DNA from: Actinoplanes campanulatus
GTDB taxonomy: Bacteria > Actinomycetota > Actinomycetes > Mycobacteriales > Micromonosporaceae
Length of the DNA: 64,000 nucleotides
Assembly: GCF_014647795.1 (NCBI RefSeq)
Contig: NZ_BMPW01000022.1
Location: forward strand, 1-64,000
Reading direction: 5' to 3'
Under the pieces are notes generated by a model. The model was given only the letters and a program-made list of their open reading frames with translations. It had not been told where the DNA came from and ran no database searches. Below are positions 25,243 through 34,136 of the stretch, piece by piece. Position 1 is the first letter of the stretch; each line of letters opens with the position of its first letter. A program made the translations under genes and the position numbers.

Positions 25243-26469
25243 ATGCCATCTCTCGACATCCTCGGCGACGATCTCAAGGTAGCCCTCCCCTCCGGTGAGA
25301 TGGTGCGCTTCGCCCACCTCGACTACGCGGCGTCGGCGCCGTGCGTGCGGGCCGCGGCCGACGCGGTCCAGGACCTCCTGCCGCGCTACGGCTCGGTGCA
25401 CCGGGGCACCGGGGTCCGCTCCCGCGGCTCCACGCTGGCGTACGAGCTGGCCCGCGACGTGGTCGCCGAGTTCGTGGGCGCCCGCCCCGGCGACGCGGTG
25501 ATCTTCACCCGGAACACCACCGACGCGCTCAACCTGCTGGCCCGCGCGCTGCCGCCGGGCACCACCACGATCCAGTTCGAGGGCGAGCACCACGCCAACC
25601 TGCTGCCCTGGCCGAACCCGCTGCGCCTGCCGCTGCCGGCGTCGGCCGGGGACGCCGTCACCGCGCTACGGCAGGCGTGCGAGGGCCTGACCGGACCGGC
25701 CTTGCTGACCGTCACCGGCGCGAGCAACGTCACCGGCGAGGTGTGGCCGGTCCGCGAGCTCGCCGAGGTGGCCCGCGCGCACGGCGTACGGGTGATCGTC
25801 GACGCCGCCCAGCTGGCCCCGCACGCCCCGGTGAGCCTCGACGACCTGGGCGCCGACTACCTGGCGTTCTCCGGCCACAAGCTGTACGCCCCGTTCGGCG
25901 CCGGGGTGCTGGCCGGCCGTGCGGACTGGCTGGACGCGGCGGAGCCGTACCTCGCCGGTGGCGGCGCGAGCGCCGTGGTGGGCGACCGTCCCGGCGACCT
26001 GACCTGGGCCACCGGCCCGGCCCGGCACGAGGGCGGCACCCCGAACCTGCCCGGCGCGGTGGCGCTGGCCGCGGTCTGCGAGGCGCTGGACGCCGCCGAC
26101 CGGACCGCCCTGCACGCCCACGAGCAGGAGCTGCTGGCCGGATTGCGCGACGGTCTCGCCGATCTGCCGGGGGCCACCGAGGTCAGCGTCTTCGGGCCGG
26201 ACCACCCCCGGGTCGGGATCGTCTCGCTGGCCCTGGACGCCGCCGACCCGGCGGCCGTGGCCCGGCGGCTGGACGCCGAGCACGGCATCGGCGTACGGGC
26301 CGGGCAGTTCTGCGCCCACCCGCTGGTCCGCCGGCTCACCCGCGACGGCCGGGCCGGAAGCTGCGGGGACGGCCCGCCCGGGCTGCTGCGGATCAGCTTC
26401 GGCCTGGGCAGCACCGCCGAGGACACCACCCGGCTGCTCGCCGGGCTCCGCGCGGTGCTCAGCACCTGA
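25243..26469 (+). CDS. Cysteine desulfurase-like class V aminotransferase
   Basis: A 408-residue PLP enzyme of fold type I. The Schiff-base lysine is K213 in FSGHKLYAPFG, and IVDAAQLAPH supplies the PLP-pyridine Asp. VRAGQFCAHPLVRRL carries the Cys that acts as persulfide acceptor in NifS/SufS-type enzymes. Its likely role is to take sulfur (or selenium) from cysteine or a related thiol. Control by a SAM-IV riboswitch directly upstream supports a role in sulfur metabolism. ATG 25243 has GGAGG 7 bases before it. An upstream open frame covers the riboswitch and is not coding. Confidence 0.85.
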   Translation: MPSLDILGDDLKVALPSGEMVRFAHLDYAASAPCVRAAADAVQDLLPRYGSVHRGTGVRSRGSTLAYELARDVVAEFVGARPGDAVIFTRNTTDALNLLARALPPGTTTIQFEGEHHANLLPWPNPLRLPLPASAGDAVTALRQACEGLTGPALLTVTGASNVTGEVWPVRELAEVARAHGVRVIVDAAQLAPHAPVSLDDLGADYLAFSGHKLYAPFGAGVLAGRADWLDAAEPYLAGGGASAVVGDRPGDLTWATGPARHEGGTPNLPGAVALAAVCEALDAADRTALHAHEQELLAGLRDGLADLPGATEVSVFGPDHPRVGIVSLALDAADPAAVARRLDAEHGIGVRAGQFCAHPLVRRLTRDGRAGSCGDGPPGLLRISFGLGSTAEDTTRLLAGLRAVLST

Positions 26470-26515
26470 TTCGCTACCGGAGAGGTTCTCTGACGCGAGC
26501 CCCTCGGAGCCGATC

Positions 26516-28816
26516 GTGCGTCACGTGGCGACGTGGATGACGCGGCTCCGTGACCGGCTCCCGGCCGGCGGCGGTCTCCGTGACGAGGACTGGGACGGTC
26601 GGCACCGGCTTCTGACGGTGCTGCTCACCGTCTGCATGGTGCTGCTGACGGTCTTCGGCGTGTTCCGTGCCGAACACCCGAACGACCTGCTGCTCATCGA
26701 CGGGCTGTTGCTGCCCTGCCTGGTCGGCGCGGTACGCCTGGGCAACCGGCGGGCCCGGTCGATCGTGGTGGCGTTCGGCTTCGCGGCCGCGTGCGCCGGG
26801 TTCGTGGCCCTCTGCCACGGCCTCACCGAGGCGCACTTCTCGTTCTTCATCGCGGTGCCGGCGCTCGCCCTCTACCGTGACTGGGTGCCGTTCGGCGGCT
26901 TCCTGGCCGCCACTGTCGTCCACCACGCCGGGTTCGGCGTGATCCAGGCCGACCACACCTTCGGACACCACCAGGCGCAGACGAGCCCGCTGATGTGGGC
27001 GCTGCTGCACGGTGCCGCGGTGCTCGCCGCCGCCGGGTTCCAGCTGATCGCCTGGCGGCTGACCGAGACCGAGGAGCGGCGCGCGCAGGAGAACCTGGAC
27101 GACAGCGAGGCCCAGCTCAGCGTCGCCTTCGACGAGACGCCGGTCCCGATGGCCATGTTCGGCCCGGACGGGCGGCTCCAGCGGACCAACCCGGCGTACC
27201 GGGCCTGGCTGCGCCTGCCCGACCGGCTCCCGGACGGGTTCGGCATCGCGGACCTGCCGCTCGTCCCGGTCGCCGCGGACGAGCGCAGAATGCTGGAGAT
27301 GGTCGCCGAGTCCCGCGAGCCGCTGACCGTGACCCGGCAGTTCCGGCGTGCCGACGACGGCTCGCTGATCTGGGTGCAGATCCACGCCACCGGCCTGTAC
27401 GACCGGAACGACCGGCTGCGGCTGATCGTGACGCACTGCGTCGACGTCACCGCGACCCGCGACCATGAGGCCGAGCTGCGCTACCAGGTGCGGCACGACT
27501 CGCTCACCGGCCTGCTGTCCCGCAAGGCGTTCGAGCATGACCTGAAGCTGATGCTGGAGACCAGCGCCGAACCGGTCAGCGTCATCTACCTGGACGTCGA
27601 CCGCTTCAAGTCGATCAACGACGGGGTCGGCCACGGCGCCGGCGACGACGTGCTGCGTGCCCTGGCCGCACGCCTCGCCCAGGTCGTCCCGGACGGCGCC
27701 CTGCTCGCCCGGCTCGGCGGCGACGAGTTCATCGCGGCCCTGCCCGGCCCGTCCGGCACCGGCCTGCGTGTCGGCAACGGTATCCTCGGGGCGCTCGCGG
27801 AGCCGCTCACCGTCGGTGGCTCCGGGCTGCCGGTGTCGGTCAGCATCGGCGTCACCACGGCCTTCAGTGGGGTGCCCGCCGAGGACGCCGTGCTCGCCGC
27901 GGACACCGCCATGTACGCGGCCAAGCGCGGCGGCGGCAACCGGCTCCAGGTGTTCACCGAGCAGTTGCGCGTCCCCGTACAGGAGAAGCTCGCCGCGGAG
28001 GGCCGGCTGCGCCGCGCGCTGTCCGGCGAACTCCGGGTCACCCTGCCGCTATGGTTCCAGCCGGTGGTCACCACCGCCACCGGGCGGATCGCCGGCGCCG
28101 AGGCCCTGGTCCGGATGCGCACCCCGGACGACGAGATCCTCACGCCTTACCACTTCATCGGCGCCGCCGAGGAGACCGGCCTGATCGTGAAGCTCGGGGA
28201 GCACGTGCTGCGCTCCGCCGTCGACCACCTGCTGCACTGGTCGGACCGGCTCGGCTACGTGTCGGTCAACGTCAGCCCGCGACAGCTCGCCGAACCCGAC
28301 TTCGTGCCGATGGTGGCCGGGGTGCTGGCCGGCGTCCCCGGGCTGGACCCGTCCCGGATCGTCCTGGAGATCACCGAGACCGCGCTGCTGTCCTCCACGG
28401 TCGACGTCAGCGAGCGCCTCGCCTCGCTCAAGCGCCTCGGCGTGCGCATCGCCCTGGACGACTTCGGCACCGGCTACAGCTCGCTGACCTGGCTCAAATC
28501 GCTGCCCGCCGACATCGTCAAGCTGGACCGCTCGTTCGTGGCCGGTCTGGCCGAGGACCCGCGCAAGGCGTCGATCATCCAGGCCGTGCTGTGGCTGGCA
28601 CACTCGCTGGGCATGTCCACGATCGCCGAGGGCGTCGAGGAACCGTCCGACTGGGAGGCGCTCAAGGCCGCCGGCTGCCCGGCGGTGCAGGGCTATCTGT
28701 TCAGCAAGCCGCTGCCCGCCCCGGCGTTCGACCGGATGCTCCTGGCATCCCACGAAAGGGCCACCTCGGGTGGAGTTCACTTGAACGAAACCACCGGGAC
28801 GGTTCTGGCCGGTTAG
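26516..28816 (+). CDS. Membrane GGDEF-EAL cyclic-di-GMP enzyme
   Basis: A 766-residue protein. Residues ~35-190 form five or six membrane helices with a His-rich loop (VVHHAGFGVIQADHTFGHHQ). A PAS domain spans ~205-320. The GGDEF domain has an intact active site (G401-G402-D403-E404-F405). The EAL domain starts with E529-A530-L531 and keeps DDFGTGYSSL and the end motif QGYLFSKPL. Both making (GGDEF) and degrading (EAL) cyclic-di-GMP are therefore possible, with membrane or PAS input choosing between them. GTG 26516 is preferred, with GGAG 6 bases upstream. ATG at 26537 is an alternative. Confidence 0.9.
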   Translation: MRHVATWMTRLRDRLPAGGGLRDEDWDGRHRLLTVLLTVCMVLLTVFGVFRAEHPNDLLLIDGLLLPCLVGAVRLGNRRARSIVVAFGFAAACAGFVALCHGLTEAHFSFFIAVPALALYRDWVPFGGFLAATVVHHAGFGVIQADHTFGHHQAQTSPLMWALLHGAAVLAAAGFQLIAWRLTETEERRAQENLDDSEAQLSVAFDETPVPMAMFGPDGRLQRTNPAYRAWLRLPDRLPDGFGIADLPLVPVAADERRMLEMVAESREPLTVTRQFRRADDGSLIWVQIHATGLYDRNDRLRLIVTHCVDVTATRDHEAELRYQVRHDSLTGLLSRKAFEHDLKLMLETSAEPVSVIYLDVDRFKSINDGVGHGAGDDVLRALAARLAQVVPDGALLARLGGDEFIAALPGPSGTGLRVGNGILGALAEPLTVGGSGLPVSVSIGVTTAFSGVPAEDAVLAADTAMYAAKRGGGNRLQVFTEQLRVPVQEKLAAEGRLRRALSGELRVTLPLWFQPVVTTATGRIAGAEALVRMRTPDDEILTPYHFIGAAEETGLIVKLGEHVLRSAVDHLLHWSDRLGYVSVNVSPRQLAEPDFVPMVAGVLAGVPGLDPSRIVLEITETALLSSTVDVSERLASLKRLGVRIALDDFGTGYSSLTWLKSLPADIVKLDRSFVAGLAEDPRKASIIQAVLWLAHSLGMSTIAEGVEEPSDWEALKAAGCPAVQGYLFSKPLPAPAFDRMLLASHERATSGGVHLNETTGTVLAG

Positions 28817-28819
28817 AGT
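28814..28819 (+). promoter_or_regulatory. -10 element of a leaderless promoter (GH92 gene)
   Basis: TAGAGT overlaps the stop codon of the GGDEF-EAL gene and ends 6 nt before the ATC at 28826, the same geometry as the other leaderless promoters in this window. Confidence 0.45.
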
Positions 28820-28825
28820 CCGGCC

Positions 28826-31060
28826 ATCCTGGACAACGTTGATCCCTTCATCGGCACCGCGGCCACCGATCTGCCCCGCGCACACGGTCTCGCCGCTACC
28901 TGGTGGTGGCCGAAACCTCAGGTGGGCAACACCCACCCGGGCGCCACCTCCCCCTTCGGCATGGTCTCCGCCTGTGCCTACTCGGGGGCCTACCCGACCG
29001 GCTACGGCCGGTACGCCAAGAACACCGAGGGCGTGCCGGAGGACATGTTCGGCCGGATGCAGGCGTCCGGCTTCACCCACTTCCAGCAGTCCGGCACCGG
29101 CGCCATCCGCAAGTACTACAACTACGTGCGGGTCACCCCGATGGTGCAGCCGCTCGACGACCTGGGCCAGTCCTGGGCGCTGGAGGACGAGCGGGCCGAG
29201 GCCGGCTACTACGCCGCCAACCTCGCGACCGGCATCCGCTCCGAGATCACCGTCGGCGAGAAGGTGGCGGTGCACCGCTACACCTTCCCCGACCACCACA
29301 GCGCCCGGCTCGTCATCGACCTGTCCTGCGGCGGCCTCGCCATCGACCTCGGCCGGACCGTGCCGCTGCGTGCCCAGATCGAGAGCATGGGCCACGGCCG
29401 GGCGCAGGGCACCGTGGTCATGGAGGGCGTGCCGCTGTCGGTGTACGCCGAGGTGGACAGTCCCGGCTGGCGGCAGATGCTCTGGTACGACCGGCGGCTC
29501 ATCCCCGGCGGCACCCGGCTCGACTTCGACAGCATCCGGCACACCACGCTGCGCCCGTTCGGCATGCTCTTCATGGGCGCCGCCCGGGCCGGGCAGACCA
29601 TCGAGGTCCGGCTGGGCTTCTCGCTGCGCGGCTGCGACCAGGCCCGGCGCAACCTGGAACGCGAGTGCGGCGCGGGGCAGAGCGCCTTCGAGACGGTCCG
29701 CGCCCGGACTCGCTCCCGCTGGCGCGACCACCTGGGCCGGGTGCGGGTCGAGGGCGGTACGGACGCGCGCCGCACGGTGATGGCGACCGCCCTCTACCAC
29801 TCGCTGATCAAGCCGTGCATCGCCGAGGACGAGAGCCCGAACTGGCCCGACCCCGGCCCGTACGCGTTCGACGTCTGCACCATGTGGGACATCTACAAGA
29901 CGCAGATCCCGCTGCTGTCGGCGATCGTCCCGGACCGGGCCGGCGACGTGCTGGAGTCGCTGATCCGGGTGTGCGAGGAGGAGGGCAACTTCCCGATCGG
30001 CTACCGGATGGCCCGCGGCGCCGACCGGTTCTTCCGGCAGGCCAGCGCGCTCGCGCACACCGCCCTGGCCGACGTGCACGCGCTGCGGCGGCCGGGCATC
30101 GACTGGAGCTGGGCGCTCGTGCACATGGTCGACGACCTGCGCCGGCTCTACGGTGAGGACTTCTGGGAGCACGGCGTGGTGCACCCGATCACGCACACCC
30201 TCGATCTCGCGTACGCCCATCACTGCACCGCGCAGGTGGCCCGCGCCCTGAACGACCACCGCCTGGCCGATGATCTGGAGCGGCGCAGCCGCGACTGGAT
30301 CAACGCCTTCGACCCGGCCACCGGCCTGCTGCGCGACTCGGAGTTCTACGAGGGCGGCAAGTGGAACTACTCGTTCCGGCTGCTGCACGACATGGCCGGG
30401 CGGATCCGGATGGCCGGCGGCGACACCGCGTTCACCGCGATGCTGGACCGGTTCTTCGGCTACGGCGCCGAGCCGGTCAAGCAGCCCGGCCGATGCCCGG
30501 ATCCGATCGAGATGACCGCCGGGTACGCGCTCAACCGTTTCGAGGGCCTGAACAACGAGCCGGACATGGAAGTGCCCTGGGCCTACCACTACGCGGGCCG
30601 CCCGGACCGCACCGCCGAGATCGTGAACGCGGCGCTGACGTGGCAGTTCGGCACCGGACCGGGCGGGCTTCCGGGCAACGACGACTCCGGCGGCCTGAGC
30701 TCCTGGTACGTCTGGGCGTCACTGGGCCTGTTCCCGGTGGCCGGACAGAACCTGTTCCTGGTCAGCGCGCCCGCCTTCGACCGCGCCTCGCTCCAGGTCG
30801 AGGGCGGCGAGTTCGTCATCGAGACCACCGGGCATAGAGAATCATCGATTAGTGTCGATGGGATCGACCGCGACCCGCCACCCCAGTACGTTCAATCCGC
30901 GACCCTCAACGGGAGGCCCCTGCACGCCACCCACCTGAACGCGGCCGACGTCCATCACGGCGGACGGCTGCATCTGCGGCTCGGGCCCGAGCCCTCCACC
31001 TGGGGGCAACGGATCCGGCCGCCTTCCCTCTCCGATCCGCACCCTAAGGAACGCCGATGA
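28826..31060 (+). CDS. GH92-family glycosidase (alpha-mannosidase type), unusual start codon
   Basis: About 744 residues, normal for GH92, a family of exo-α-mannosidases needing Ca. Family marks: NVDPFIGT at the very N terminus, VGNTHPGATSPFGMV, CTMWDIYKTQIPLLS, and LPGNDDSGGLSSWYVWASLG. No ATG, GTG or TTG lies between the preceding in-frame stop (28814-28816) and NVDPFIGT. The first standard start is GTG 28922, which would remove 32 conserved-type residues. The -10 spacing places the 5' end at ATC 28826, with CTG 28829 next. There is no signal peptide, so the enzyme is cytosolic. It overlaps the glycosyltransferase gene by 4 bases. Confidence 0.8.
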   Translation: MLDNVDPFIGTAATDLPRAHGLAATWWWPKPQVGNTHPGATSPFGMVSACAYSGAYPTGYGRYAKNTEGVPEDMFGRMQASGFTHFQQSGTGAIRKYYNYVRVTPMVQPLDDLGQSWALEDERAEAGYYAANLATGIRSEITVGEKVAVHRYTFPDHHSARLVIDLSCGGLAIDLGRTVPLRAQIESMGHGRAQGTVVMEGVPLSVYAEVDSPGWRQMLWYDRRLIPGGTRLDFDSIRHTTLRPFGMLFMGAARAGQTIEVRLGFSLRGCDQARRNLERECGAGQSAFETVRARTRSRWRDHLGRVRVEGGTDARRTVMATALYHSLIKPCIAEDESPNWPDPGPYAFDVCTMWDIYKTQIPLLSAIVPDRAGDVLESLIRVCEEEGNFPIGYRMARGADRFFRQASALAHTALADVHALRRPGIDWSWALVHMVDDLRRLYGEDFWEHGVVHPITHTLDLAYAHHCTAQVARALNDHRLADDLERRSRDWINAFDPATGLLRDSEFYEGGKWNYSFRLLHDMAGRIRMAGGDTAFTAMLDRFFGYGAEPVKQPGRCPDPIEMTAGYALNRFEGLNNEPDMEVPWAYHYAGRPDRTAEIVNAALTWQFGTGPGGLPGNDDSGGLSSWYVWASLGLFPVAGQNLFLVSAPAFDRASLQVEGGEFVIETTGHRESSISVDGIDRDPPPQYVQSATLNGRPLHATHLNAADVHHGGRLHLRLGPEPSTWGQRIRPPSLSDPHPKERR

Positions 31061-32316
31061 GCCGACCGACCCGCCGCCTCGTGATCGCGGTCCGAGCCGA
31101 TCCGGTCATCTGTGGACACTCCGGTGAGGCCCGCAACCTCGCCGAAGTGGCCCTCACCCGTGGTTTCGACGACGTCCGGCTGCTCACCTGGCCGATCCCC
31201 GCCCTGCAATCGGCCGGGCTGCCGCTCAAGCCGCTCGACCGGCTGCTGCCGTACAGCCCCGGCATCACCGTGGAACGGCCCGAGGCGGTGGGCGACTACC
31301 GGGTCCCGGACGGCCGCCACCTGGCCGGGCTCACCGGCCGCCTGGTCGAACTGCTCGCCGAGCCGGTGCCCACCGTCTGCCTGTCGATGTACCTGGTGCC
31401 GCACACCCAGGTGATCAACGACGCGGTCACCGCGGCCCGGGCCGCCGGATTCGCATCCGACGTGCACACCATCGCCAAGGCGGTCGGCTCCGACGTCACC
31501 AACGTCATCCGCTCCTGCCTGCGCGAGGGCCGGTTCGGGGCGGCCACCGTGCTGCTCACCACCTTCCTGGCCAGCGACCAGGTGGTGGCCGTCTCCGAGT
31601 ACACCCGCGACGAGATCATCGCCGCGGCCGAGGAGGTGGACGCCCACTGCGGCACCACCTTCGCCGGGCAGTGCCGGGACCGGGTCACCGTCAGCTACCC
31701 GCCGATCGACGCCGCCGCCTTCGTGGACCCCGATCCGGCCGCCGTCGACGCCGCCCTGGCCCGCCGCGGCCTGGCACGCGGCAGGTACATCCTGTTCCTC
31801 TCCCGGGTGGCCCGCGCCAAGGGCATCTACGACCTGGTCATCGCGTACGGCCAGATGCGCTGCCGGGACGACGTGCCACTCGTCGTGGCGGGCACCGGGC
31901 CGGCCCTCGAACACGTGCGGGCGATGGCCAAGGAGGACGACCGGATCATCTTCCTCACCGATGTGGACGACGACGAGAAGCCGCTGCTCATGGCCGGGTG
32001 CGCGGCGTACGCGCTGCCCACCAAGCCGGAGCCGGACTTCGTCGAGACCTTCGGCATCGCGCTCGCCGAGAAGGCCCTCGCCGGCGGCGGGCCGATCATC
32101 ACGACCACGACCGGGGGAGTGGGCGAGGCGGTCGGCGACACCGCGGTCATCGTCGAGGCGGGCGACATCGGCGGGCTCGCCGAGGCGGTCGACCGGGTGG
32201 TGCTCGAGATGTCCGCCGAACAGCGCCGGGACCTGGAGGTGCGCGCGCGGGCGCACGCCATGACCTTCGACCGCGGCGCCGTCTTCGACCAGCTCTTCCA
32301 GATCAAGACCGAATGA
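31057..32316 (+). CDS. GT4-like glycosyltransferase
   Basis: A 419-residue GT-B enzyme. ATG overlaps the GH92 stop codon (ATGA), so the two are coupled. The N-terminal domain binds the acceptor. The C-terminal domain has LFLSRVARAKGIYDLV, VVAGTGPALEHV and the E-x7-E pattern in ETFGIALAEKALAGG, where sugar nucleotide is held, followed by GGVGEAVGDTAVIVEAGD. Donor and acceptor are unknown. Pairing with a mannosidase-type hydrolase suggests turnover of a mannose-containing glycan or glycoside in the cytosol. A strong terminator follows. Confidence 0.85.
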   Translation: MSRPTRRLVIAVRADPVICGHSGEARNLAEVALTRGFDDVRLLTWPIPALQSAGLPLKPLDRLLPYSPGITVERPEAVGDYRVPDGRHLAGLTGRLVELLAEPVPTVCLSMYLVPHTQVINDAVTAARAAGFASDVHTIAKAVGSDVTNVIRSCLREGRFGAATVLLTTFLASDQVVAVSEYTRDEIIAAAEEVDAHCGTTFAGQCRDRVTVSYPPIDAAAFVDPDPAAVDAALARRGLARGRYILFLSRVARAKGIYDLVIAYGQMRCRDDVPLVVAGTGPALEHVRAMAKEDDRIIFLTDVDDDEKPLLMAGCAAYALPTKPEPDFVETFGIALAEKALAGGGPIITTTTGGVGEAVGDTAVIVEAGDIGGLAEAVDRVVLEMSAEQRRDLEVRARAHAMTFDRGAVFDQLFQIKTE

Positions 32317-32320
32317 CGAC

Positions 32321-32356
32321 GGTACGGGGGACGAGCGCGCGCTCGTCCCCCGTACC
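32321..32356. terminator. Bidirectional terminator, perfect 36-bp palindrome
   Basis: The half GGTACGGGGGACGAGCGC (32321-32338) pairs perfectly with 32339-32356. It sits between the converging glycosyltransferase and AHSA1 genes and can serve both. Confidence 0.85.
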
Positions 32357-32369
32357 CTCGGATTCTGAT

Positions 32370-32852
32370 CTAGATCTTGTGCTCTGTGGCCAGTCGCTCG
32401 AGCTTGGCGTAGCCCTCGTTGACGCCGACCTCCATGCCGCTCTGCAGCCAGGCGTCCCGGCCCTCGAAGCTGTCCACCAGCGACTGCGCGTGCAGCCGGG
32501 TCCGCCCGTCGCCGAGGTCCTCGAACCACAGCGTCTCCAGCGCCACGCCCTCCGGCCGGCCCTCGAAGGTGAATGTCTGCACGATCCGCTCCGGTCCCAC
32601 CTCGTGGAACGTGCCGCGGAACGCGTACTCCTCGTCGCCGCGCCTCGCCACATACCTCCAACTGCCGCCGGTCCGCGCGTCCCAGTAGTCGATGGTGTTG
32701 GTCAACGAGTCCGGACCGCTCCACTGCACGAAGATCTCCGGATCGGTGTGCGCCCTGAGCAGCTGCGCCGGGGTGGCCGCGAAGTCCCGGGTGAGCCGGA
32801 TGATCGGCAGCTTCGGGTCGGCCTCGATGGTGGTCTCCACGATCTTGTTCAT
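32370..32852 (-). CDS. AHSA1/SRPBCC-domain protein
   Basis: A 160-residue protein of the START-like SRPBCC superfamily: ITRDFAATPAQLLRAHTDPE-type start (IRLTRDFAATPAQL), VQWSGPDSL, GGSWRYV, EYAFRGTFHEV and LHAQSLVDS. The family binds hydrophobic ligands in a β-helix-grip pocket. Genes of this type often sit with an ArsR regulator, as here, with a 4-base overlap (ATG 32852 against the regulator stop). A ligand that relieves repression is a reasonable guess, not shown. Confidence 0.85.
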   Translation of the reverse strand: MNKIVETTIEADPKLPIIRLTRDFAATPAQLLRAHTDPEIFVQWSGPDSLTNTIDYWDARTGGSWRYVARRGDEEYAFRGTFHEVGPERIVQTFTFEGRPEGVALETLWFEDLGDGRTRLHAQSLVDSFEGRDAWLQSGMEVGVNEGYAKLERLATEHKI

Positions 32853-33202
32853 TGCTGTCCTTCTCCCTCTGGCTTCTCGTCCGTGCGCATCGCTTCCAGA
32901 ACCGTGTCGAGCCGGCTGAACCGGCGCTCGGCGCGGCTGCGGTAGCGCTCGATCCAGTCGTTCATCCGGTCGAACACCTCCGTCTCCAGGTGCACCGCCC
33001 GGGGTTGCGGCCCCGGCGGCCGGGTGACCAGCCCCGCCTCCTCCAGCACGCGCAGGTGTTTGTAGACCGCCTGCAACGACATCCGGTACGGCTCGGCGAG
33101 CTGGTTGACCGTCGCGTCCCCGTCGGACAGCCGGGCCACCATGTCCCGCCTGGTGGGATCGGCGAGTGCCGCGAACACCCGGGACAGTGAATCCGCCGAC
33201 AT
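32849..33202 (-). CDS. ArsR-family regulator
   Basis: A 117-residue winged-helix repressor: LSRVFAALADPTRRDMVARL is the family start, and MSLQAVYKHLRVLEEAGLV is the recognition helix. No metal-binding Cys pair is visible, so it belongs to the SdpR-like branch that works with SRPBCC partners. ATG 33202 has GAGGGG upstream; a TTG at 33217 is less likely. It is first in the two-gene operon. Two operator-like inverted repeats overlap its promoter, giving a clear model for autorepression. Confidence 0.88.
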   Translation of the reverse strand: MSADSLSRVFAALADPTRRDMVARLSDGDATVNQLAEPYRMSLQAVYKHLRVLEEAGLVTRPPGPQPRAVHLETEVFDRMNDWIERYRSRAERRFSRLDTVLEAMRTDEKPEGEGQQ

Positions 33203-33211
33203 GGCCCCTCG

Positions 33212-33277
33212 TTTCAACTCTCCGGTTGAAACTCAAGTTAGGCCGGTTCTGCGTGCTTGTCAACTCAATGGTTGAAA
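33212..33277 (-). promoter_or_regulatory. ArsR operon promoter with two operators
   Basis: Reading on the minus strand: -35 TTGACA (33263-33258), a 17-base spacer, -10 TAACTT (33240-33235). Operator 1 is TTTCAAC-N6-GTTGAAA (33212-33231), just downstream of the -10. Operator 2 is TCAAC-N6-GTTGA (33260-33275), over the -35. Their centres are 46 bp apart, and both share the flanking word TCAACTC. Confidence 0.85.
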
Positions 33278-33293
33278 GTGCTCGTCAGATCGA

Positions 33294-33313
33294 TTTAGCG
33301 GCGAAGTGCTAAA
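33294..33313. promoter_or_regulatory. Inverted repeat TTTAGC-N8-GCTAAA
   Basis: An AT-rich inverted repeat in the divergent region between the ArsR gene and the small gene at 33487. It may be another operator. No partner is known. Confidence 0.3.
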
Positions 33314-33486
33314 CCGGACTGTCGTCCCCCCGAAAACATCCTGTAAACACAGTCTCGACAATCGGTTACTGATCTGTGCCCATTCGAGGGCTTCCGGGGC
33401 CTAGGATCGATCTCACTCACCCCCCATGCCGTTCACCGGCTCTGGCCGAGCACGCCCGGGGACCATCCGACGGGGAGGAGCGTTCC

Positions 33487-33723
33487 GTGCACGACGAGAT
33501 GATGACGCTGATCGACGACTGCATCGCCCGGATGACACTGCTGCGCGACGAGCTGGCCGCCTCCCGCCGCGTCCAGCCCGGCGAACGCCACACCACGGTG
33601 CTGGACGCCATCGCCGTGGCGGAGCGCTTCGTCACCGAGGCCACCCGGACGGTGAGCCCGCCGTCGGTCACCCTGTCCCCACCCGCCGCCGGCCCGGTGG
33701 TCCGCTACTCCACCGCCGGCTAG
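33487..33723 (+). CDS. Small protein, function unknown (78 aa)
   Basis: GTG 33487 follows a strong GGGGAGGAG site with 5 bases between. The N-terminal 55 residues are helical and acidic (DEMMTLIDDCIARMTLLRDEL, split by ASRR), and the last 25 are Pro/Ser/Val-rich. No signal or membrane segment. I do not recognise the family. Good initiation signals and neighbour-like codon use support it as real. Confidence 0.6.
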   Translation: MHDEMMTLIDDCIARMTLLRDELAASRRVQPGERHTTVLDAIAVAERFVTEATRTVSPPSVTLSPPAAGPVVRYSTAG

Positions 33724-34136
33724 GCCACCGCCCCGCCGCTCACCCGGGGCCTCGACCATCCCCCGCGGGCGCTGACTCATCGCCGGGTCACGGCCGGTCG
33801 TGCGTTGCCGGCCGACCGTGGGACGTCTCAGCGCTCCTGAGGCGGCACTGAGCGCCAGCCGGACACGACCGGCCACACCCGCGGGTCGCCCTGATCAGTG
33901 GCCGAGGCCGGCTCACCGGGTACCCGGTCCTCCCGCTTCCGGCCCGAGCGCCGGTCTCGCCGGGGCGTCGCCGGTGTCACCCCAGACACCCGGTCCTTCT
34001 TGCTTCCGGCCCTACCGTCCGTCCCGCCGACGTCGTACAGCGGCACCCCAGGCCGGGCAGGCTCACACGTTCGCGGTGTTGTGTGCGCCTGCCCGGCCTG
34101 GGGGCCTGGGTGGTGTGTGGCCGCCCGGCGGCGGGG
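33724..34136. other. Intergenic region, imperfect repeats and terminator
   Basis: This 413-base gap has no supportable gene. A repeated word built on ACCCGGTCCT and CTTCCGGCCC appears near 33920-33950 and 33990-34015. The hairpin at 34046-34103 closes the gap toward the EgtA-like gene. Confidence 0.55.
34046..34103 (-). terminator. Hairpin terminator of the EgtA-like gene
   Basis: Arms of 17 bp, CCCCAGGCCGGGCAGGC (34046-34062) and its complement at 34087-34103. It lies 33 bases past the stop codon. Confidence 0.7.

Noticed and set aside
28049-30589. 846-codon open frame on the minus strand across the GGDEF-EAL and GH92 genes
   Set aside because: It is antisense to two clear protein families and has only high-GC composition, no recognisable domain.
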